Origin: Modestobacter roseus
GTDB taxonomy: Bacteria; Actinomycetota; Actinomycetes; Mycobacteriales; Geodermatophilaceae
NCBI RefSeq assembly: GCF_007994135.1
Contig: NZ_VLKF01000001.1
Coordinates: forward strand, 2,666,001 to 2,730,000
Length of the DNA stretch: 64,000 bases
Direction of reading: 5' to 3'
Below are positions 9,119 through 21,090 of the stretch, piece after piece. Both the position numbers and the translations under genes were made by a program. The notes beneath the pieces were generated by a model. The model was given only the letters and a program-made list of their open reading frames with translations, searched no databases and was not told the DNA's origin. The first letter of the stretch is position 1. Each line of letters opens with the position of its first letter.

Positions 9119-11142
9119 ACAGGCGCCGGGACGTCGTCCGGGAGGTCGTGGGCCGCCCGGACGACGTCGACGATCTCGCCCATGATCCCGGTGATGCCGA
9201 CGTCCTTCGGGGTGAACACCCGGGCCACCCCCAGCTCCCGCAGCCGGCGGGCGTCGGCGTCGGGGACGATGCCGCCGACGACCACCGGGACGTCGTCCAG
9301 GCCGGCCGCGCGCAGACCGTCGAGCACGGCCGGCACCACCTGCAGGTGCGAGCCGGAGAGCACCGAGAGCCCGACGACGTGCACGTCCTCCTCGACGGCG
9401 GCCGCCACGAGTTGGGCGGGGGTCAGCCGGATGCCCTGGTAGACGACCTCGAAGCCGGCGTCCCGGGCGCGGACGGCGATCTGCTCGGCGCCGTTGGAGT
9501 GCCCGTCCAGCCCCGGCTTGCCCACCAGCAGGCGGAGCCGGCCGCCGAGCTCCTCCCCCGTCCGGCGCACCCGCGCGCGCACCTCGGCCAGGTCGGCGTC
9601 GCCACCCCCGTCGGGGTGGCCGCCACCGGCCGCGGCCACCCCGGTCGGCGCCCGGTACTCCCCGAACACCTCGCGCAGCACCCCGGCCCACTCCCCCGTG
9701 GTCACCCCAGCCCGGGCGCAGTCCAGGGTCGCGGGCACCAGGTTGGCATCGGTGCCGGCCGCCTCCCGCAGCGCGGCCAGCGCGCGGCGCACCGGCTCCG
9801 GGTCGCGGGCGGCCCGCCACGCGCGCACGGCCTGCTGGGCGGCGGCCTCCACCGCGGGATCGACGGTCTGGACCGCGGTGTCCAGGTCGGCCAGCAGCGG
9901 GTTGGGCTCGGTGGCCTGGAACCGGTTCACCCCGACGACGACGTCGTCACCGCGCTCCAGCCGGCGCCGGCGTTCGGCCAGCGAGGCGACCAGCCGGCCC
10001 TTCATGTAGCCGGACTCCACCGCGGCGACCGCGCCGCCCAGCTCCGCCACCCGCGCCATCTCCGCGCGGGCACCCTCGACCAGCTCGGCGACCTTGGCCT
10101 CGACCACCACCGACCCGGTGAACAGGTCCTCGTACTCCAGCAGGTCGGTCTCGTGGGCGAGCACCTGCTGCAGGCGCAGCGACCACTGCTGGTCCCACGG
10201 CCGGGGCAGCCCGAGCGCCTCGTTCCAGGCCGGCAGCTGCACCGCGCGGGCCCGGGCGTCCCGGGAGAGGGTGACGCCGAGCATCTCCAGCACGATCCGC
10301 TGGACGTTGTTCTCCGGCTGCGCCTCGGTCAGGCCGAGGGAGTTGACCTGCACGCCGTAGCGGAACCGGCGCTGCGCCGGGTCCTGCACGCCGTAGCGCT
10401 CGAGGGTCAGCTCGTCCCACAGCCGGCCGAAGGCGCGCATCTTGCACATCTCCTCGACGAACCGGATCCCGGCGTTGACGAAGAAGGAGATCCGGGCGAC
10501 GACGTCGCCGAACCGCTCCGGCGGCACCTGCCCGGAGTCCCGGACCGCGTCCAGCACCGCGATCGCGGTGCTCATCGCGTAGGCGATCTCCTGCACCGGC
10601 GTCGCCCCGGCCTCCTGCAGGTGGTAGCTGCAGATGTTGATCGGGTTCCACCGCGGCATCGCCGTCACCGTGTAGGCCACCATGTCGGTGATCAGCCGCA
10701 GGCTCTGCGCCGGCGGGAACACGTACGTGCCGCGGGACAGGTACTCCTTGATGATGTCGTTCTGCGTCGTCCCGGCCAGCTGGGCGACGTCGTGCCCGTG
10801 CTCCTCGGCGACCACCTGGTAGAGCGCCAGCAGCCACATGGCCGGGGCGTTGATGGTCATCGACGTGTTCATCCCGTCGAGCGGGATGCCGTCGAAGAGC
10901 GCCCGCAGGTCACCGAGGTGGCTCACCGGGACGCCGACCTTCCCCACCTCCCCCACGGCCAGCTCGTCGTCGGGGTCGTAGCCGGTCTGGGTGGGCAGGT
11001 CGAAGGCGACCGACAGGCCGGTCTGGCCCTTGGCCAGGTTGCGGCGGTAGAGCGCGTTGGACTCGGCGGGGCTGGAGTGGCCGGCGTAGGTGCGCATGAC
11101 CCACGGACGGTCGCTCTCCTTCGGCGCTGAAGGGAACGGCAT
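9115..11142 (-). CDS. meaA: MeaA-type coenzyme B12-dependent acyl-CoA mutase (ethylmalonyl-CoA mutase)
   Basis: 675 residues, single-chain mutase. An N-terminal TIM-barrel acyl-CoA domain (about 1-480; RTYAGHSSPAESNALYRRN, AFDLPTQTGYD, SYHLQEAGATP) is followed by a linker and a cobalamin-binding domain (about 530-660) with D546-x-H548-x-x-G551 (LDGHSNG), SVLSGSH and GG. The sequence closely follows ethylmalonyl-CoA mutase/MeaA rather than the 730-residue methylmalonyl-CoA mutase large chain. In the ethylmalonyl-CoA pathway it makes methylsuccinyl-CoA; no crotonyl-CoA carboxylase/reductase gene is in the window. A TACACT -10 lies 8 bp before the ATG, suggesting a leaderless transcript. A cobalamin adenosyltransferase gene lies 2 kb away. 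Confidence 0.9.
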   Translation of the reverse strand: MPFPSAPKESDRPWVMRTYAGHSSPAESNALYRRNLAKGQTGLSVAFDLPTQTGYDPDDELAVGEVGKVGVPVSHLGDLRALFDGIPLDGMNTSMTINAPAMWLLALYQVVAEEHGHDVAQLAGTTQNDIIKEYLSRGTYVFPPAQSLRLITDMVAYTVTAMPRWNPINICSYHLQEAGATPVQEIAYAMSTAIAVLDAVRDSGQVPPERFGDVVARISFFVNAGIRFVEEMCKMRAFGRLWDELTLERYGVQDPAQRRFRYGVQVNSLGLTEAQPENNVQRIVLEMLGVTLSRDARARAVQLPAWNEALGLPRPWDQQWSLRLQQVLAHETDLLEYEDLFTGSVVVEAKVAELVEGARAEMARVAELGGAVAAVESGYMKGRLVASLAERRRRLERGDDVVVGVNRFQATEPNPLLADLDTAVQTVDPAVEAAAQQAVRAWRAARDPEPVRRALAALREAAGTDANLVPATLDCARAGVTTGEWAGVLREVFGEYRAPTGVAAAGGGHPDGGGDADLAEVRARVRRTGEELGGRLRLLVGKPGLDGHSNGAEQIAVRARDAGFEVVYQGIRLTPAQLVAAAVEEDVHVVGLSVLSGSHLQVVPAVLDGLRAAGLDDVPVVVGGIVPDADARRLRELGVARVFTPKDVGITGIMGEIVDVVRAAHDLPDDVPAPV

Positions 11143-11150
11143 GCCGCCGC

Positions 11151-11156
11151 AGTGTA
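11151..11156 (-). promoter_or_regulatory. -10 element of meaA (leaderless type)
   Basis: TACACT on the minus strand, 8 bp before the ATG of meaA. Confidence 0.45.
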
Positions 11157-11258
11157 GGGAGGCTACCGGCCGGTAACAACGGCTCGCGTGCCCGGCGGGA
11201 GTGGCACACTCGGTCGCGGGCCGGTGACCGACCGACCCGGTCCAGCCAGGAGGTGGCC

Positions 11259-11576
11259 GTGCCGATCGACGCCGGGAGCCTGCACTTCATCGTGGGGCCG
11301 GCCATCGCGCTGGCGGTGCTCGTCCTGATCGGGTTCTTCCTGCGCTGGGCGTTCGCCTCGGACTCCTCGGCGAAGCCGCGCCGGCCCGAGGAGCTGCTCA
11401 CCCCGGTCGCGTCGATGACCCGCCGGGAGTCGGCGCTGGCCTTCCGTGCGGTGCTCTCCGACGCCGGCATCCGCTCGACGATCCGGCACCCGGCCGCGCA
11501 CCGCTCGGACGTGCTGGTCTTCCCCGAGGACCTCGACCGCGCCCGCGCGCTCGCGCTGTCCTTCCACGGCCAGTGA
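11259..11576 (+). CDS. Small single-pass membrane protein
   Basis: 105 residues. One hydrophobic helix at about 9-30 is followed by a short cytoplasmic domain containing MTRRESALAFRAVLSDAGIRSTIRHP and DVLVFPEDLDRARAL; this resembles the putative signal-transducing DUF2007-like fold but I cannot assign it. The perfect AGGAGG at 11248-11253 overlaps a GTG at 11253 and is 5 nt before the GTG at 11259, so the latter is the start. Divergent from meaA and convergent with murA. Confidence 0.75.
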   Translation: MPIDAGSLHFIVGPAIALAVLVLIGFFLRWAFASDSSAKPRRPEELLTPVASMTRRESALAFRAVLSDAGIRSTIRHPAAHRSDVLVFPEDLDRARALALSFHGQ

Positions 11577-11599
11577 CGACGGCGCCCTGACGGCGGGCG

Positions 11600-12895
11600 T
11601 CAGCCCGGGCGCTCGGTCCGTTCGATCTGCACGCCGACCCCGCGCAGCTGGTCGAGGAACGCCGGGTAGCCGCGGTCGACGTGGTGCACGTCCTGCACCT
11701 CGGTGACCCCGTCGGTGAGCAGGCCGGCGAGCACCAGGCCGGCACCGGCGCGGATGTCGGTGGCCAGCACCGGCGCGCTGGACAGCCGCTCGCGGCCGCG
11801 GACCACCGCGTGGTGGCCGTCGATGCGCACGTCGGCCCCCAGCCGGACCAGCTCGTTGACGAACATGAACCGGCCCTCGAACACGTTCTCGGTGATCAGC
11901 GCGGTGCCCGTCGAGACCGCGGCCAGGGCCACCGCCATCGGCTGCAGGTCGGTCGGGAAACCCGGGAAGGGCAGCGTGACGACGTCGACCCCGCGCGGGC
12001 GGTCGTCCATCGCGACCCGCACCCCGTCGGGTCGGGCCTCGACGGTGGCCCCGGCGGCGACCAGCTTCTCCAGCGGCACGGAGAGGTGGTCGGCGACCGC
12101 GCGCTCGACGAGGACGTCGCCACGGGTCATGACCGCCCCGATCGCCCACGTGCCGGCGACGATCCGGTCGGGCACGGTCGTGTACTCGACGGGGTGCAGC
12201 TCGCTCACCCCCTCGACGGTGATCGTGGAGGTGCCGGCGCCCTCGATCCGGGCGCCCATCGCCGTGAGCATCCGGCAGAGGTCGACGATCTCCGGCTCGC
12301 GCGCGGCGTTGTCGACCACCGTGGTGCCCTGAGCCAGGACCGCGGCCATCACCAGGTTCTCGGTGGCCCCGACGGACGGGAAGTCCAGCCAGATGGAGGT
12401 GCCCACCAGCGTCGGGGCGGTGGCGATCAGGAAGCCGTGCTCGTTGACCACCGTGGCACCCAGCCGCTCGAGGCCGGCGACGTGCATGTCCAGACCGCGG
12501 GACCCGATCGCGTCACCACCGGGGAGGGCCACCTTGGCGGTGCCCAGTCGCGCCACCAGCGGGCCGAGGACGCTGATCGAGGCCCGCATCCGGCGGACCA
12601 GGTCGTAGTCGGTCTCGCTGGAGGGCTCCTCGGGAACGTCGATGAGCACCCGGCCGCCCCCGCTGCGGCTCTCGCCCTCGCGCGCCGGGTACCGCTCGTA
12701 GCTGACCCCGCAGCCCAGCCGGCGCAGCACCTCGCTCATGATCTCGACGTCGAGGATGTCGGGCACCTCGTCGAGGGTGGTGCGGCCCGGGGCGAGCAGC
12801 GCCGCGGCCATGAGCTTGAGAGCGCTGTTCTTCGCACCGGTGACCCGCACCCGGCCGCGCAGCGACGTACCGCCGGTCACCTCGAAGCACTCCAC
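11600..12895 (-). CDS. murA: UDP-N-acetylglucosamine 1-carboxyvinyltransferase (MurA)
   Basis: 431-residue MurA, the first committed enzyme of peptidoglycan synthesis (enolpyruvyl transfer from PEP to UDP-GlcNAc) in the cytoplasm. It has K22 (GAKNSALK), [12 protein letters not shown], the active-site loop [18 protein letters not shown] and the C-terminal RAGAGLV. The catalytic loop Cys (C115 in E. coli) is Asp128, as in M. tuberculosis, which predicts intrinsic fosfomycin resistance. GTG start placed 6 bp after TAGGCT. In mycobacteria murA is also found beside the ATP synthase and adenosyltransferase genes. Confidence 0.97.
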   Translation of the reverse strand: MECFEVTGGTSLRGRVRVTGAKNSALKLMAAALLAPGRTTLDEVPDILDVEIMSEVLRRLGCGVSYERYPAREGESRSGGGRVLIDVPEEPSSETDYDLVRRMRASISVLGPLVARLGTAKVALPGGDAIGSRGLDMHVAGLERLGATVVNEHGFLIATAPTLVGTSIWLDFPSVGATENLVMAAVLAQGTTVVDNAAREPEIVDLCRMLTAMGARIEGAGTSTITVEGVSELHPVEYTTVPDRIVAGTWAIGAVMTRGDVLVERAVADHLSVPLEKLVAAGATVEARPDGVRVAMDDRPRGVDVVTLPFPGFPTDLQPMAVALAAVSTGTALITENVFEGRFMFVNELVRLGADVRIDGHHAVVRGRERLSSAPVLATDIRAGAGLVLAGLLTDGVTEVQDVHHVDRGYPAFLDQLRGVGVQIERTERPG

Positions 12896-12901
12896 GAGCC
12901 C

Positions 12902-12907
12902 AGCCTA
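12902..12907 (-). promoter_or_regulatory. -10 element of murA (leaderless type)
   Basis: TAGGCT on the minus strand, 6 bp before the GTG of murA. Confidence 0.5.
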
Positions 12908-12970
12908 GAGGCGCCCGCCGCGCCCCCTCGCCGGCGTGGTCCCACCCCGGTCCGCCCGGGCCGCGCAGCC

Positions 12971-12976
12971 TAGGCT
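12971..12976 (+). promoter_or_regulatory. -10 element of the adenosyltransferase gene (leaderless type)
   Basis: TAGGCT, 7 bp before the ATG at 12984. Confidence 0.5.
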
Positions 12977-12983
12977 CCTGGGC

Positions 12984-13592
12984 ATGACCGTCCGGCTGAC
13001 CCGCATCTACACCCGCACCGGTGACGCCGGCCAGACGCACCTGGGCGACATGTCCCGGGTGACCAAGACCGACCCCCGGCTCATCGCCTACGCCGACGTC
13101 GACGAGACCAACAGCGTGCTGGGCGTCGCCCTGGCGCTGGGCTCCCCCACCCCCGAGGTCGCCGGCCTGCTGAGCTCGGTGCAGAACGACCTGTTCGACG
13201 TCGGCGCCGACCTGTCCACCCCGGTGGTCGCCGAGCCCGCGCACCCCCCGCTGCGGGTCACCGCCGCCTACACCGAGCGGCTGGAGGCGGCGTGCGACGA
13301 GCACAACGCGCAGCTGCCCGCGCTGACCTCGTTCGTGCTCCCCGGCGGGACGCCGCTGGCCGCACTGCTGCACCAGGCCCGCACCGTGGCCCGGCGGGCG
13401 GAGCGCAGCGTCTGGGCGCTGCTCGAGGCCGACGGCGAGCGCACCAACGCCGAGACCGCGCGCTACCTCAACCGGCTCTCGGACCTGCTGTTCATCCTCG
13501 CCCGGCGGGCCAACCCCGACGGCGACGTGCTGTGGGAGCCCGGCGCGCACAGCGGCGTGCACGCCCAGCGCGAGGCCCGCGACCGCAGCTGA
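12984..13592 (+). CDS. PduO-type cob(I)alamin adenosyltransferase
   Basis: 202 residues. It transfers the 5'-deoxyadenosyl group of ATP to cob(I)alamin, making the cofactor needed by B12-dependent mutases such as the nearby MeaA. The N-terminal ATP-binding motif is YTRTGDAGQT, and the helical core ends with the conserved LNRLSDLLFILAR. Length is typical of PduO/MMAB enzymes. The ATG at 12984 is preferred because it lies 7 bp after a TAGGCT element; an in-frame ATG at 12936 would run through that promoter. Divergent from murA. Confidence 0.93.
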   Translation: MTVRLTRIYTRTGDAGQTHLGDMSRVTKTDPRLIAYADVDETNSVLGVALALGSPTPEVAGLLSSVQNDLFDVGADLSTPVVAEPAHPPLRVTAAYTERLEAACDEHNAQLPALTSFVLPGGTPLAALLHQARTVARRAERSVWALLEADGERTNAETARYLNRLSDLLFILARRANPDGDVLWEPGAHSGVHAQREARDRS

Positions 13593-13595
13593 CGG

Positions 13596-13621
13596 GAACG
13601 GCCCCTCCCGAGGGGCCGTTC
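13596..13621. terminator. Bidirectional terminator
   Basis: Perfect 11-bp inverted repeat (GAACGGCCCCT / AGGGGCCGTTC, 4-nt loop) right after the adenosyltransferase stop and touching the stop of the convergent DUF2550 gene. Confidence 0.85.
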
Positions 13622-14024
13622 AGCGGTCGACGGGCGGGGCGGACTCGATCCAGGACAGGAAGCCGGTCACCGTCGAGGGGTCCATCGCGAGCTCCTGCGG
13701 GCCGACGCCGGTGCGGCAGGTCAGCACCACGCTCTCGGCAGGGAGCGCGAGGTCGCCCTCGTCGGGACGACGCCGCGCCTCGACCTGGAACTCACCACGG
13801 CACAGGCGCTGGTTGGGCCGCACGGAGAGGGAGAGCGCGCGGTACCAGAGCAGGGTGTCGCCGGAGTACCAGGCGACGCCGAGCCCCCAACGGCCCGCGT
13901 CGGGGGCCCGCAGCCACATCGTGACCGCGCCCAGCCCGGAGAGCAGGAAACGACGACGCAGCAGGAAGGCCGCGACCAGCGCCACCAGCAGCACGCCGAC
14001 GACGACCAGGACGAGGGTGGTCAC
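13620..14024 (-). CDS. DUF2550 family membrane protein
   Basis: 134 residues, homologous in position and sequence style to the conserved actinobacterial protein encoded after atpC (Rv1312 in M. tuberculosis). One N-terminal helix ([22 protein letters not shown]) is followed by a basic RRR and a cytoplasmic domain with WGLGVAWYSGDTLLWYRALSLSVRP. Function unknown. The GTG at 14024 begins just at the membrane helix; upstream codons are Arg/Pro-rich and unlikely. It is 40 bp behind atpC and probably the last gene of the ATP synthase operon. Confidence 0.85.
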   Translation of the reverse strand: MTTLVLVVVGVLLVALVAAFLLRRRFLLSGLGAVTMWLRAPDAGRWGLGVAWYSGDTLLWYRALSLSVRPNQRLCRGEFQVEARRRPDEGDLALPAESVVLTCRTGVGPQELAMDPSTVTGFLSWIESAPPVDR

Positions 14025-14064
14025 CGGGGCGCGGCTGGCGGGAGCGGGAGAACGGTCCGGCCGA

Positions 14065-14454
14065 TCAGGCGTCCTGGCCGGCGGCACGCAGCCGGGACTG
14101 GGCTCGGCGGCCTGCGGCGACCGCCTCCGGGTCGTCCCCGGCCTGCTGGGCGCGGCGGAGCGCCTCACGGGCCCGCTCGACGTCGATCTCGTCAGCGAGC
14201 TCCGCGGTCTCGGCGAGGATCGAGACGCCCTGGCCGGTCACGGAGAGGAAGCCCCCGTGGGCGGCGACGACGAGCTCCTCGCCGGACTCCTGCTGGATGC
14301 GGACGATGCCGCCGGGGGCCAGCTCGCCGAGCAGCGGTGCGTGACCGGCCAGCACCCCGAGCTCACCTTCGGTGGTCCGCGCGATCACCCGGGTGGCCTC
14401 ACCCGACCAGATCATCCGCTCCACGGCCACGAGCTCGACCTGCAAGGTCGCCAC
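14065..14454 (-). CDS. atpC: ATP synthase F1 subunit epsilon
   Basis: 129-residue epsilon subunit of the central stalk, coupling proton flow to catalysis and inhibiting ATP hydrolysis. The N-terminal beta-sandwich has [13 protein letters not shown] and [11 protein letters not shown], with [14 protein letters not shown]; a short helical hairpin ([14 protein letters not shown]) follows. Start ATG. It is separated from atpD by about 600 bp that contains another small gene and a hairpin, whereas atpD and atpC are normally adjacent. Confidence 0.96.
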   Translation of the reverse strand: MATLQVELVAVERMIWSGEATRVIARTTEGELGVLAGHAPLLGELAPGGIVRIQQESGEELVVAAHGGFLSVTGQGVSILAETAELADEIDVERAREALRRAQQAGDDPEAVAAGRRAQSRLRAAGQDA

Positions 14455-14606
14455 GACACTCCTCGGGGGTCACCGGGCCGGCGGTGCGCCGGCGGTGCGG
14501 GCCACCGGTCCGGCTGGACGCGGCGACGGGTCGCACTCACTGTAACGGCAGACGCGGCCGCCACCTCGCCCAGGGCGCCTCGGCGCCGCGGCAGGAGGAT
14601 CCTCGC

Positions 14607-14840
14607 TCAGGCGCTGCGCCGGTAGACGACGGTCCAGCGGCCGAGGCGCACCTGGGGGTGCCACACGACCGATGGCGGAGCCCAGTCGTCCTCGGCGGCG
14701 GCGAAGGAGCGCCCCTCGACCGGCGCGTAGGGCGGCCAGCTCCACTCCAGGGCGTCCGCGGGCAACGGCGCGTGCCGGTCACCGGGGAGCGCGTCCACGG
14801 CCGTCGGTCGCAGCGGTCCTGCGAGGTCCCTCTTGCGCAC
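14607..14840 (-). CDS. Small hypothetical protein inside the ATP synthase operon
   Basis: 77 residues, not recognised. Codons end in G or C almost throughout, like its neighbours. The C-terminal half is rich in Trp and Pro (LEWSWPPYAPVEG, DDWAPPSVVWHPQVRLGRWTVVYRR). GGGGAG (14849-14854) lies 8 nt before the GTG at 14840; a GTG at 14864 would add eight residues. It is co-directional with atpD and atpC and lies between them, so it may be cotranscribed. No signal peptide or membrane helix. It could be an assembly or regulatory factor, or simply a passenger. Confidence 0.55.
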   Translation of the reverse strand: MRKRDLAGPLRPTAVDALPGDRHAPLPADALEWSWPPYAPVEGRSFAAAEDDWAPPSVVWHPQVRLGRWTVVYRRSA

Positions 14841-15010
14841 GAGCCGATCTCCCCGGTGCCGCACCCGCTGGTCGGGTGCTCCCGGACCATGGTCGTCACG
14901 TCCCTGCCGTTCCTTGAGCGCCGGTGCACGCCGACCACCCGATCGGGGACCCGGGCCGCGCGCGTCGTCACCCTGCGCACCTCCGACACCGCAGGTGCAG
15001 CACGACGACG

Positions 15011-15034
15011 GCCGGGCCCCCGAAGGGACCCGGC
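15011..15034 (-). terminator. Hairpin downstream of atpD
   Basis: Arms GCCGGGCCCC / GGGACCCGGC with one mismatch and a CGAA tetraloop, 29 bp after the atpD stop. It may attenuate or stabilise the mRNA before atpC, or act as a partial terminator. Confidence 0.5.
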
Positions 15035-15062
15035 CGACGTGACGTGCTGGAACGGTCGTCGA

Positions 15063-16550
<1,488 letters not shown>

Positions 16551-16559
16551 TCAGTGTCC

Positions 16560-16588
16560 CCGGCGGCGGCGATCGGCGCCGCCGCCGG
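16560..16588 (-). other. Strong hairpin between atpG and atpD
   Basis: Perfect 12-bp inverted repeat (CCGGCGGCGGCG / CGCCGCCGCCGG, loop ATCGG) in the atpG-atpD gap of the operon. No T-run. Possibly an mRNA processing or stability element that sets subunit stoichiometry. Confidence 0.55.
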
Positions 16589-16611
16589 CGGACGGTGGAA
16601 CGGGTGCGGGC

Positions 16612-17583
16612 TCAGTCGTCCTGGCCCGCAGAGACCAGCGCGTCGGCGCCGCCGACGATCTCGCTGATCTCCTGGGTGATCTCCGCCTGCCGGGCCTGGT
16701 TGGCCTGGCGGGACAGGTTCTTGGCCAGCTCCTCGGCGTTGTCCGAGGCGGACTTCATCGCCCGCCGCCGCGACGCCGACTCCGAGGCCGCGGCCTCCAG
16801 CATCGCCGCGTAGATGCGGGTGGTGACGTACTTGGGCAGCAGCGCGTCCAGCAGCTGCTCCGGCGAGGGCTCGAACTCGTAGGAGGCCACCGGCTCGTTG
16901 CCGTTACCGGGCTGCTGCTCCTCGAGCTCGTCGACCTCTTCGACGACCAGGGGCGCCATCCGCTTGGCGACGGGCACCTGGCTCAGCAGCGAGCGGAACT
17001 CGGTGTAGACGATGTGCAGCTCGTCCACGCCCAGCACGCCATCGGCGCCGGCGCCGCCGGAGGCCCCGGCGTCCGCTCTGTCATCGTCGGCCCCGGCGGT
17101 GAACGCCTCGATCAGCGTGCTGCCGACCTCCTGGGCGTTCTCGTACCCGGGCTGCTCGGAGAAGCCGGTCCAGCTGTCCTCGATGGCGCGCTCACGGAAC
17201 CGGTAGTACGTCTCGCCCTTGCGGCCGACGACGTACAGCAGCGGCTCCTTGCCCTCGTCCCGCAGCAGACCGAGGAGCTCCTCGGTGCGCCGCAGCACGT
17301 TGACGTTGTACGAGCCGGCGAAGCCCCGGTCGGAGGTGATCACCAGGACCGCCACCCGGCGCGGGTTCTCCCGCTCGGTCAGCAGCGGGTGGTCCAGGCT
17401 GGCGGAACCCGCCAGCGCGGAGAGCACCCGGGTGATCTCCCGGGAGTAGGGCTTGGAGGCCTCCACCCGGGCCTGGGCACGCACGATGCGGGCACCGGCG
17501 ATCAGCTCCTGCGCCGAGAAGATCTTCTTCGTCGAACGCGTGGAGCGGATCCGGCGCCGCAGCGCGCGCAGACTGCCGGCCAC
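16612..17583 (-). CDS. atpG: ATP synthase F1 subunit gamma
   Basis: 323-residue rotor shaft subunit. N-terminal helix [24 protein letters not shown], then [15 protein letters not shown], and the C-terminal helix with [38 protein letters not shown]. The central region carries an acidic Gly/Ala loop (about 205-225) longer than in E. coli, as in other actinobacteria. The GTG at 17583 begins one base after the atpA stop, so translation is coupled. Confidence 0.97.
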   Translation of the reverse strand: MAGSLRALRRRIRSTRSTKKIFSAQELIAGARIVRAQARVEASKPYSREITRVLSALAGSASLDHPLLTERENPRRVAVLVITSDRGFAGSYNVNVLRRTEELLGLLRDEGKEPLLYVVGRKGETYYRFRERAIEDSWTGFSEQPGYENAQEVGSTLIEAFTAGADDDRADAGASGGAGADGVLGVDELHIVYTEFRSLLSQVPVAKRMAPLVVEEVDELEEQQPGNGNEPVASYEFEPSPEQLLDALLPKYVTTRIYAAMLEAAASESASRRRAMKSASDNAEELAKNLSRQANQARQAEITQEISEIVGGADALVSAGQDD

Positions 17584-17584
17584 G

Positions 17585-19222
<1,638 letters not shown>

Positions 19223-19316
19223 GGCTCTCGCGTCCTCTTCTGCTGGTGTCTTCGGGTGGTGGGGCGGGCCGGGTCTGGGCGGCGGGCCGGGTGCGCGCGG
19301 CGTGGCCGCGGCGGGC

Positions 19317-20147
19317 TCAGCCGGCCAGCCGCCGGCCGGCGGCCTCGAGGCGGTGGGCGATGCTGCCGTCGATGACCTCGTCGTCGACGCGGATGACCAG
19401 CCCGCCGAGGACCGCCGGGTCGATCTGGATCTGCAGCCCCATGGTCCGCCCGTAGATGCGCTCGAGTGCGGTGACGAGCCGCCGCTGCTGCGGCTCGGTG
19501 AGCGGGACCGCGCTGATCACCGAGGCGACCGACCGGCCGCGCCGGTGGGCCGCGACCGTGGACAACCGCTCGATCTCGTTCTCCGCGTTGAACACGTGCG
19601 AGCTGGTGAGCGAGTTCCGCAGCAGCCGGTCGGTGACCGGGCTGACCTTCCCGGCCAGCAGCCGGTCCAGCAGCTCCAGCTTCCCCGGGCGGGGCGCCGA
19701 GCGGTCACCGAGGATCCGGGCCAGCTGCGGGTCCGCGGCCACGATGCGGCCGAACCGGAACAGCTCGTCCTCGACGCCGTCGAGTTCGCCACGGGCATCG
19801 GCCGCGTCGAGCGCGGCCTCCGTCGCCAGCGTCTCGGTGGCCTCGACCAGGTCCAGCGGGCGGGACCACCGCTGCCGGGCCACCGTCTCGACGACGTCGA
19901 GGGCGGTGGCACCGACCTGGGCGGACAGCAGCCGACGGGCCAGCCCGGCCCGGTCGTCCGGACGGACGGACGGGTCGGACAGCGCCCGGCGCAGGGTGAC
20001 CTGCCCGTCGAGCAGGTGCGCGACGGCGAACAGCTCGTCGGCCAGCGAGAGCAGCGAGTCACCGCGGGTGCGACTGCGCGCCCCTGCGGTGTGCTGCTCC
20101 AGCTGCGCCCGTGAGGCGTCCAGGGCGGCCCGGCTCGCGGCGTGCAT
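19317..20147 (-). CDS. atpH: ATP synthase subunit delta
   Basis: 276-residue delta (OSCP-like) subunit that ties F1 to the peripheral stalk. Helical N-terminal domain, then the conserved C-terminal part with [25 protein letters not shown] and [27 protein letters not shown]. It is longer than the 180-residue E. coli protein, as usual in actinobacteria. Its ATG overlaps the atpF stop (TGATG). Confidence 0.96.
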   Translation of the reverse strand: MHAASRAALDASRAQLEQHTAGARSRTRGDSLLSLADELFAVAHLLDGQVTLRRALSDPSVRPDDRAGLARRLLSAQVGATALDVVETVARQRWSRPLDLVEATETLATEAALDAADARGELDGVEDELFRFGRIVAADPQLARILGDRSAPRPGKLELLDRLLAGKVSPVTDRLLRNSLTSSHVFNAENEIERLSTVAAHRRGRSVASVISAVPLTEPQQRRLVTALERIYGRTMGLQIQIDPAVLGGLVIRVDDEVIDGSIAHRLEAAGRRLAG

Positions 20148-20695
20148 CAGCGAGTGCCCCCGGACGCGGACGAGGCGGTCATGCCGTCCAGGTTGTCCAG
20201 GAACCGGTCGACCGTGCCGCTGCGGCGGGCGTCATCGGCGAGGGACTCACCGACGACCCGGCCGGCCAGGTCGACCGCGAGCGTGCCGATCTGGCCGCGC
20301 AGCTCGGTGACCACCTGCTGGCGGGAGGCAGCGAGCTGCTCCTCGCCGCGGGCGACGATCCGCGCGGACTCCTCCTGGGCCTGGGCCCGGAGCTCCTCGA
20401 TGATGCGCTGCCCCTCGGCGCGCGCGGCATCGCGGATCTGCGCCGCCTCGGTGCGGGCCTCGGCCAGCTGGGCGCGGTACTGCTCCAGCGCCGCCTTGGC
20501 CTCGGCCTGCATCGCCTCGGCACGCTCGATGCCACCCTCGATCGCCTCGCGGCGGGCCTGGAAGACCTGCTCGAAGCGGGGGGCTACGACCTTCATCATC
20601 ACGAACAGGAGGACCAGGAAGGCGATCGTCCCGATGATGATCTCGCCCACCGGTGGGATGAGCGGGTTCGCGCTCTCCGCAGCCAGGATGCTCAT
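20147..20695 (-). CDS. atpF: ATP synthase Fo subunit b
   Basis: 182-residue peripheral stalk subunit. One N-terminal membrane helix ([24 protein letters not shown]) is followed by a long charged coiled coil (about 45-160) rich in Ala, Glu, Gln and Arg. ATG start; 53 bp after atpE and overlapping atpH by one base. Confidence 0.97.
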   Translation of the reverse strand: MSILAAESANPLIPPVGEIIIGTIAFLVLLFVMMKVVAPRFEQVFQARREAIEGGIERAEAMQAEAKAALEQYRAQLAEARTEAAQIRDAARAEGQRIIEELRAQAQEESARIVARGEEQLAASRQQVVTELRGQIGTLAVDLAGRVVGESLADDARRSGTVDRFLDNLDGMTASSASGGTR

Positions 20696-20748
20696 GCTGT
20701 CAACGTCCTCGTCTGGGTGTCAGTGACCGATCTCGTCAGCGAGGTGGC

Positions 20749-20979
20749 TCAGGTGCCGTAGACGAGCGGGGCGACGAAGCCGATGAGGGCCAGCGCCTCG
20801 GCCAGGGCGAAGCCCAGGAAGGCGTAGGTACGGGTGAGACCGGCCGACTCGGGCTGGCGAGCGGTGGCCTGGATGTAGGCGGCCCAGACGAGGCCCACAC
20901 CGATACCGGGGCCGATCGTGGCGATGCCGTAGCCGACCGAACCGATGCTGCCCTCGAGCTCTGCGAGTACCTCGATCAT
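20749..20979 (-). CDS. atpE: ATP synthase Fo subunit c
   Basis: 76-residue proteolipid of the rotor ring. Two helices flank the polar loop ARQPE; helix 1 has the packed glycine pattern ([13 protein letters not shown]) and helix 2 the proton-carrying Glu61 ([10 protein letters not shown]). The ATG at 20979 is chosen over an upstream in-frame ATG (21018) because it matches actinobacterial homologues; AGGAGG lies 11 nt upstream. Family target of bedaquiline in mycobacteria. Confidence 0.97.
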   Translation of the reverse strand: MIEVLAELEGSIGSVGYGIATIGPGIGVGLVWAAYIQATARQPESAGLTRTYAFLGFALAEALALIGFVAPLVYGT

Positions 20980-21090
20980 TGCGGGGTGTTCCTCCTGTGT
21001 CGGTCGCCCGGTGGACACCGGGCGGCTGGCGGGGTGGTGCGGGTGGTGCAGTTCAGGTCGACCGGGGGCGGTCGGGGGTGGGCGATCCGA

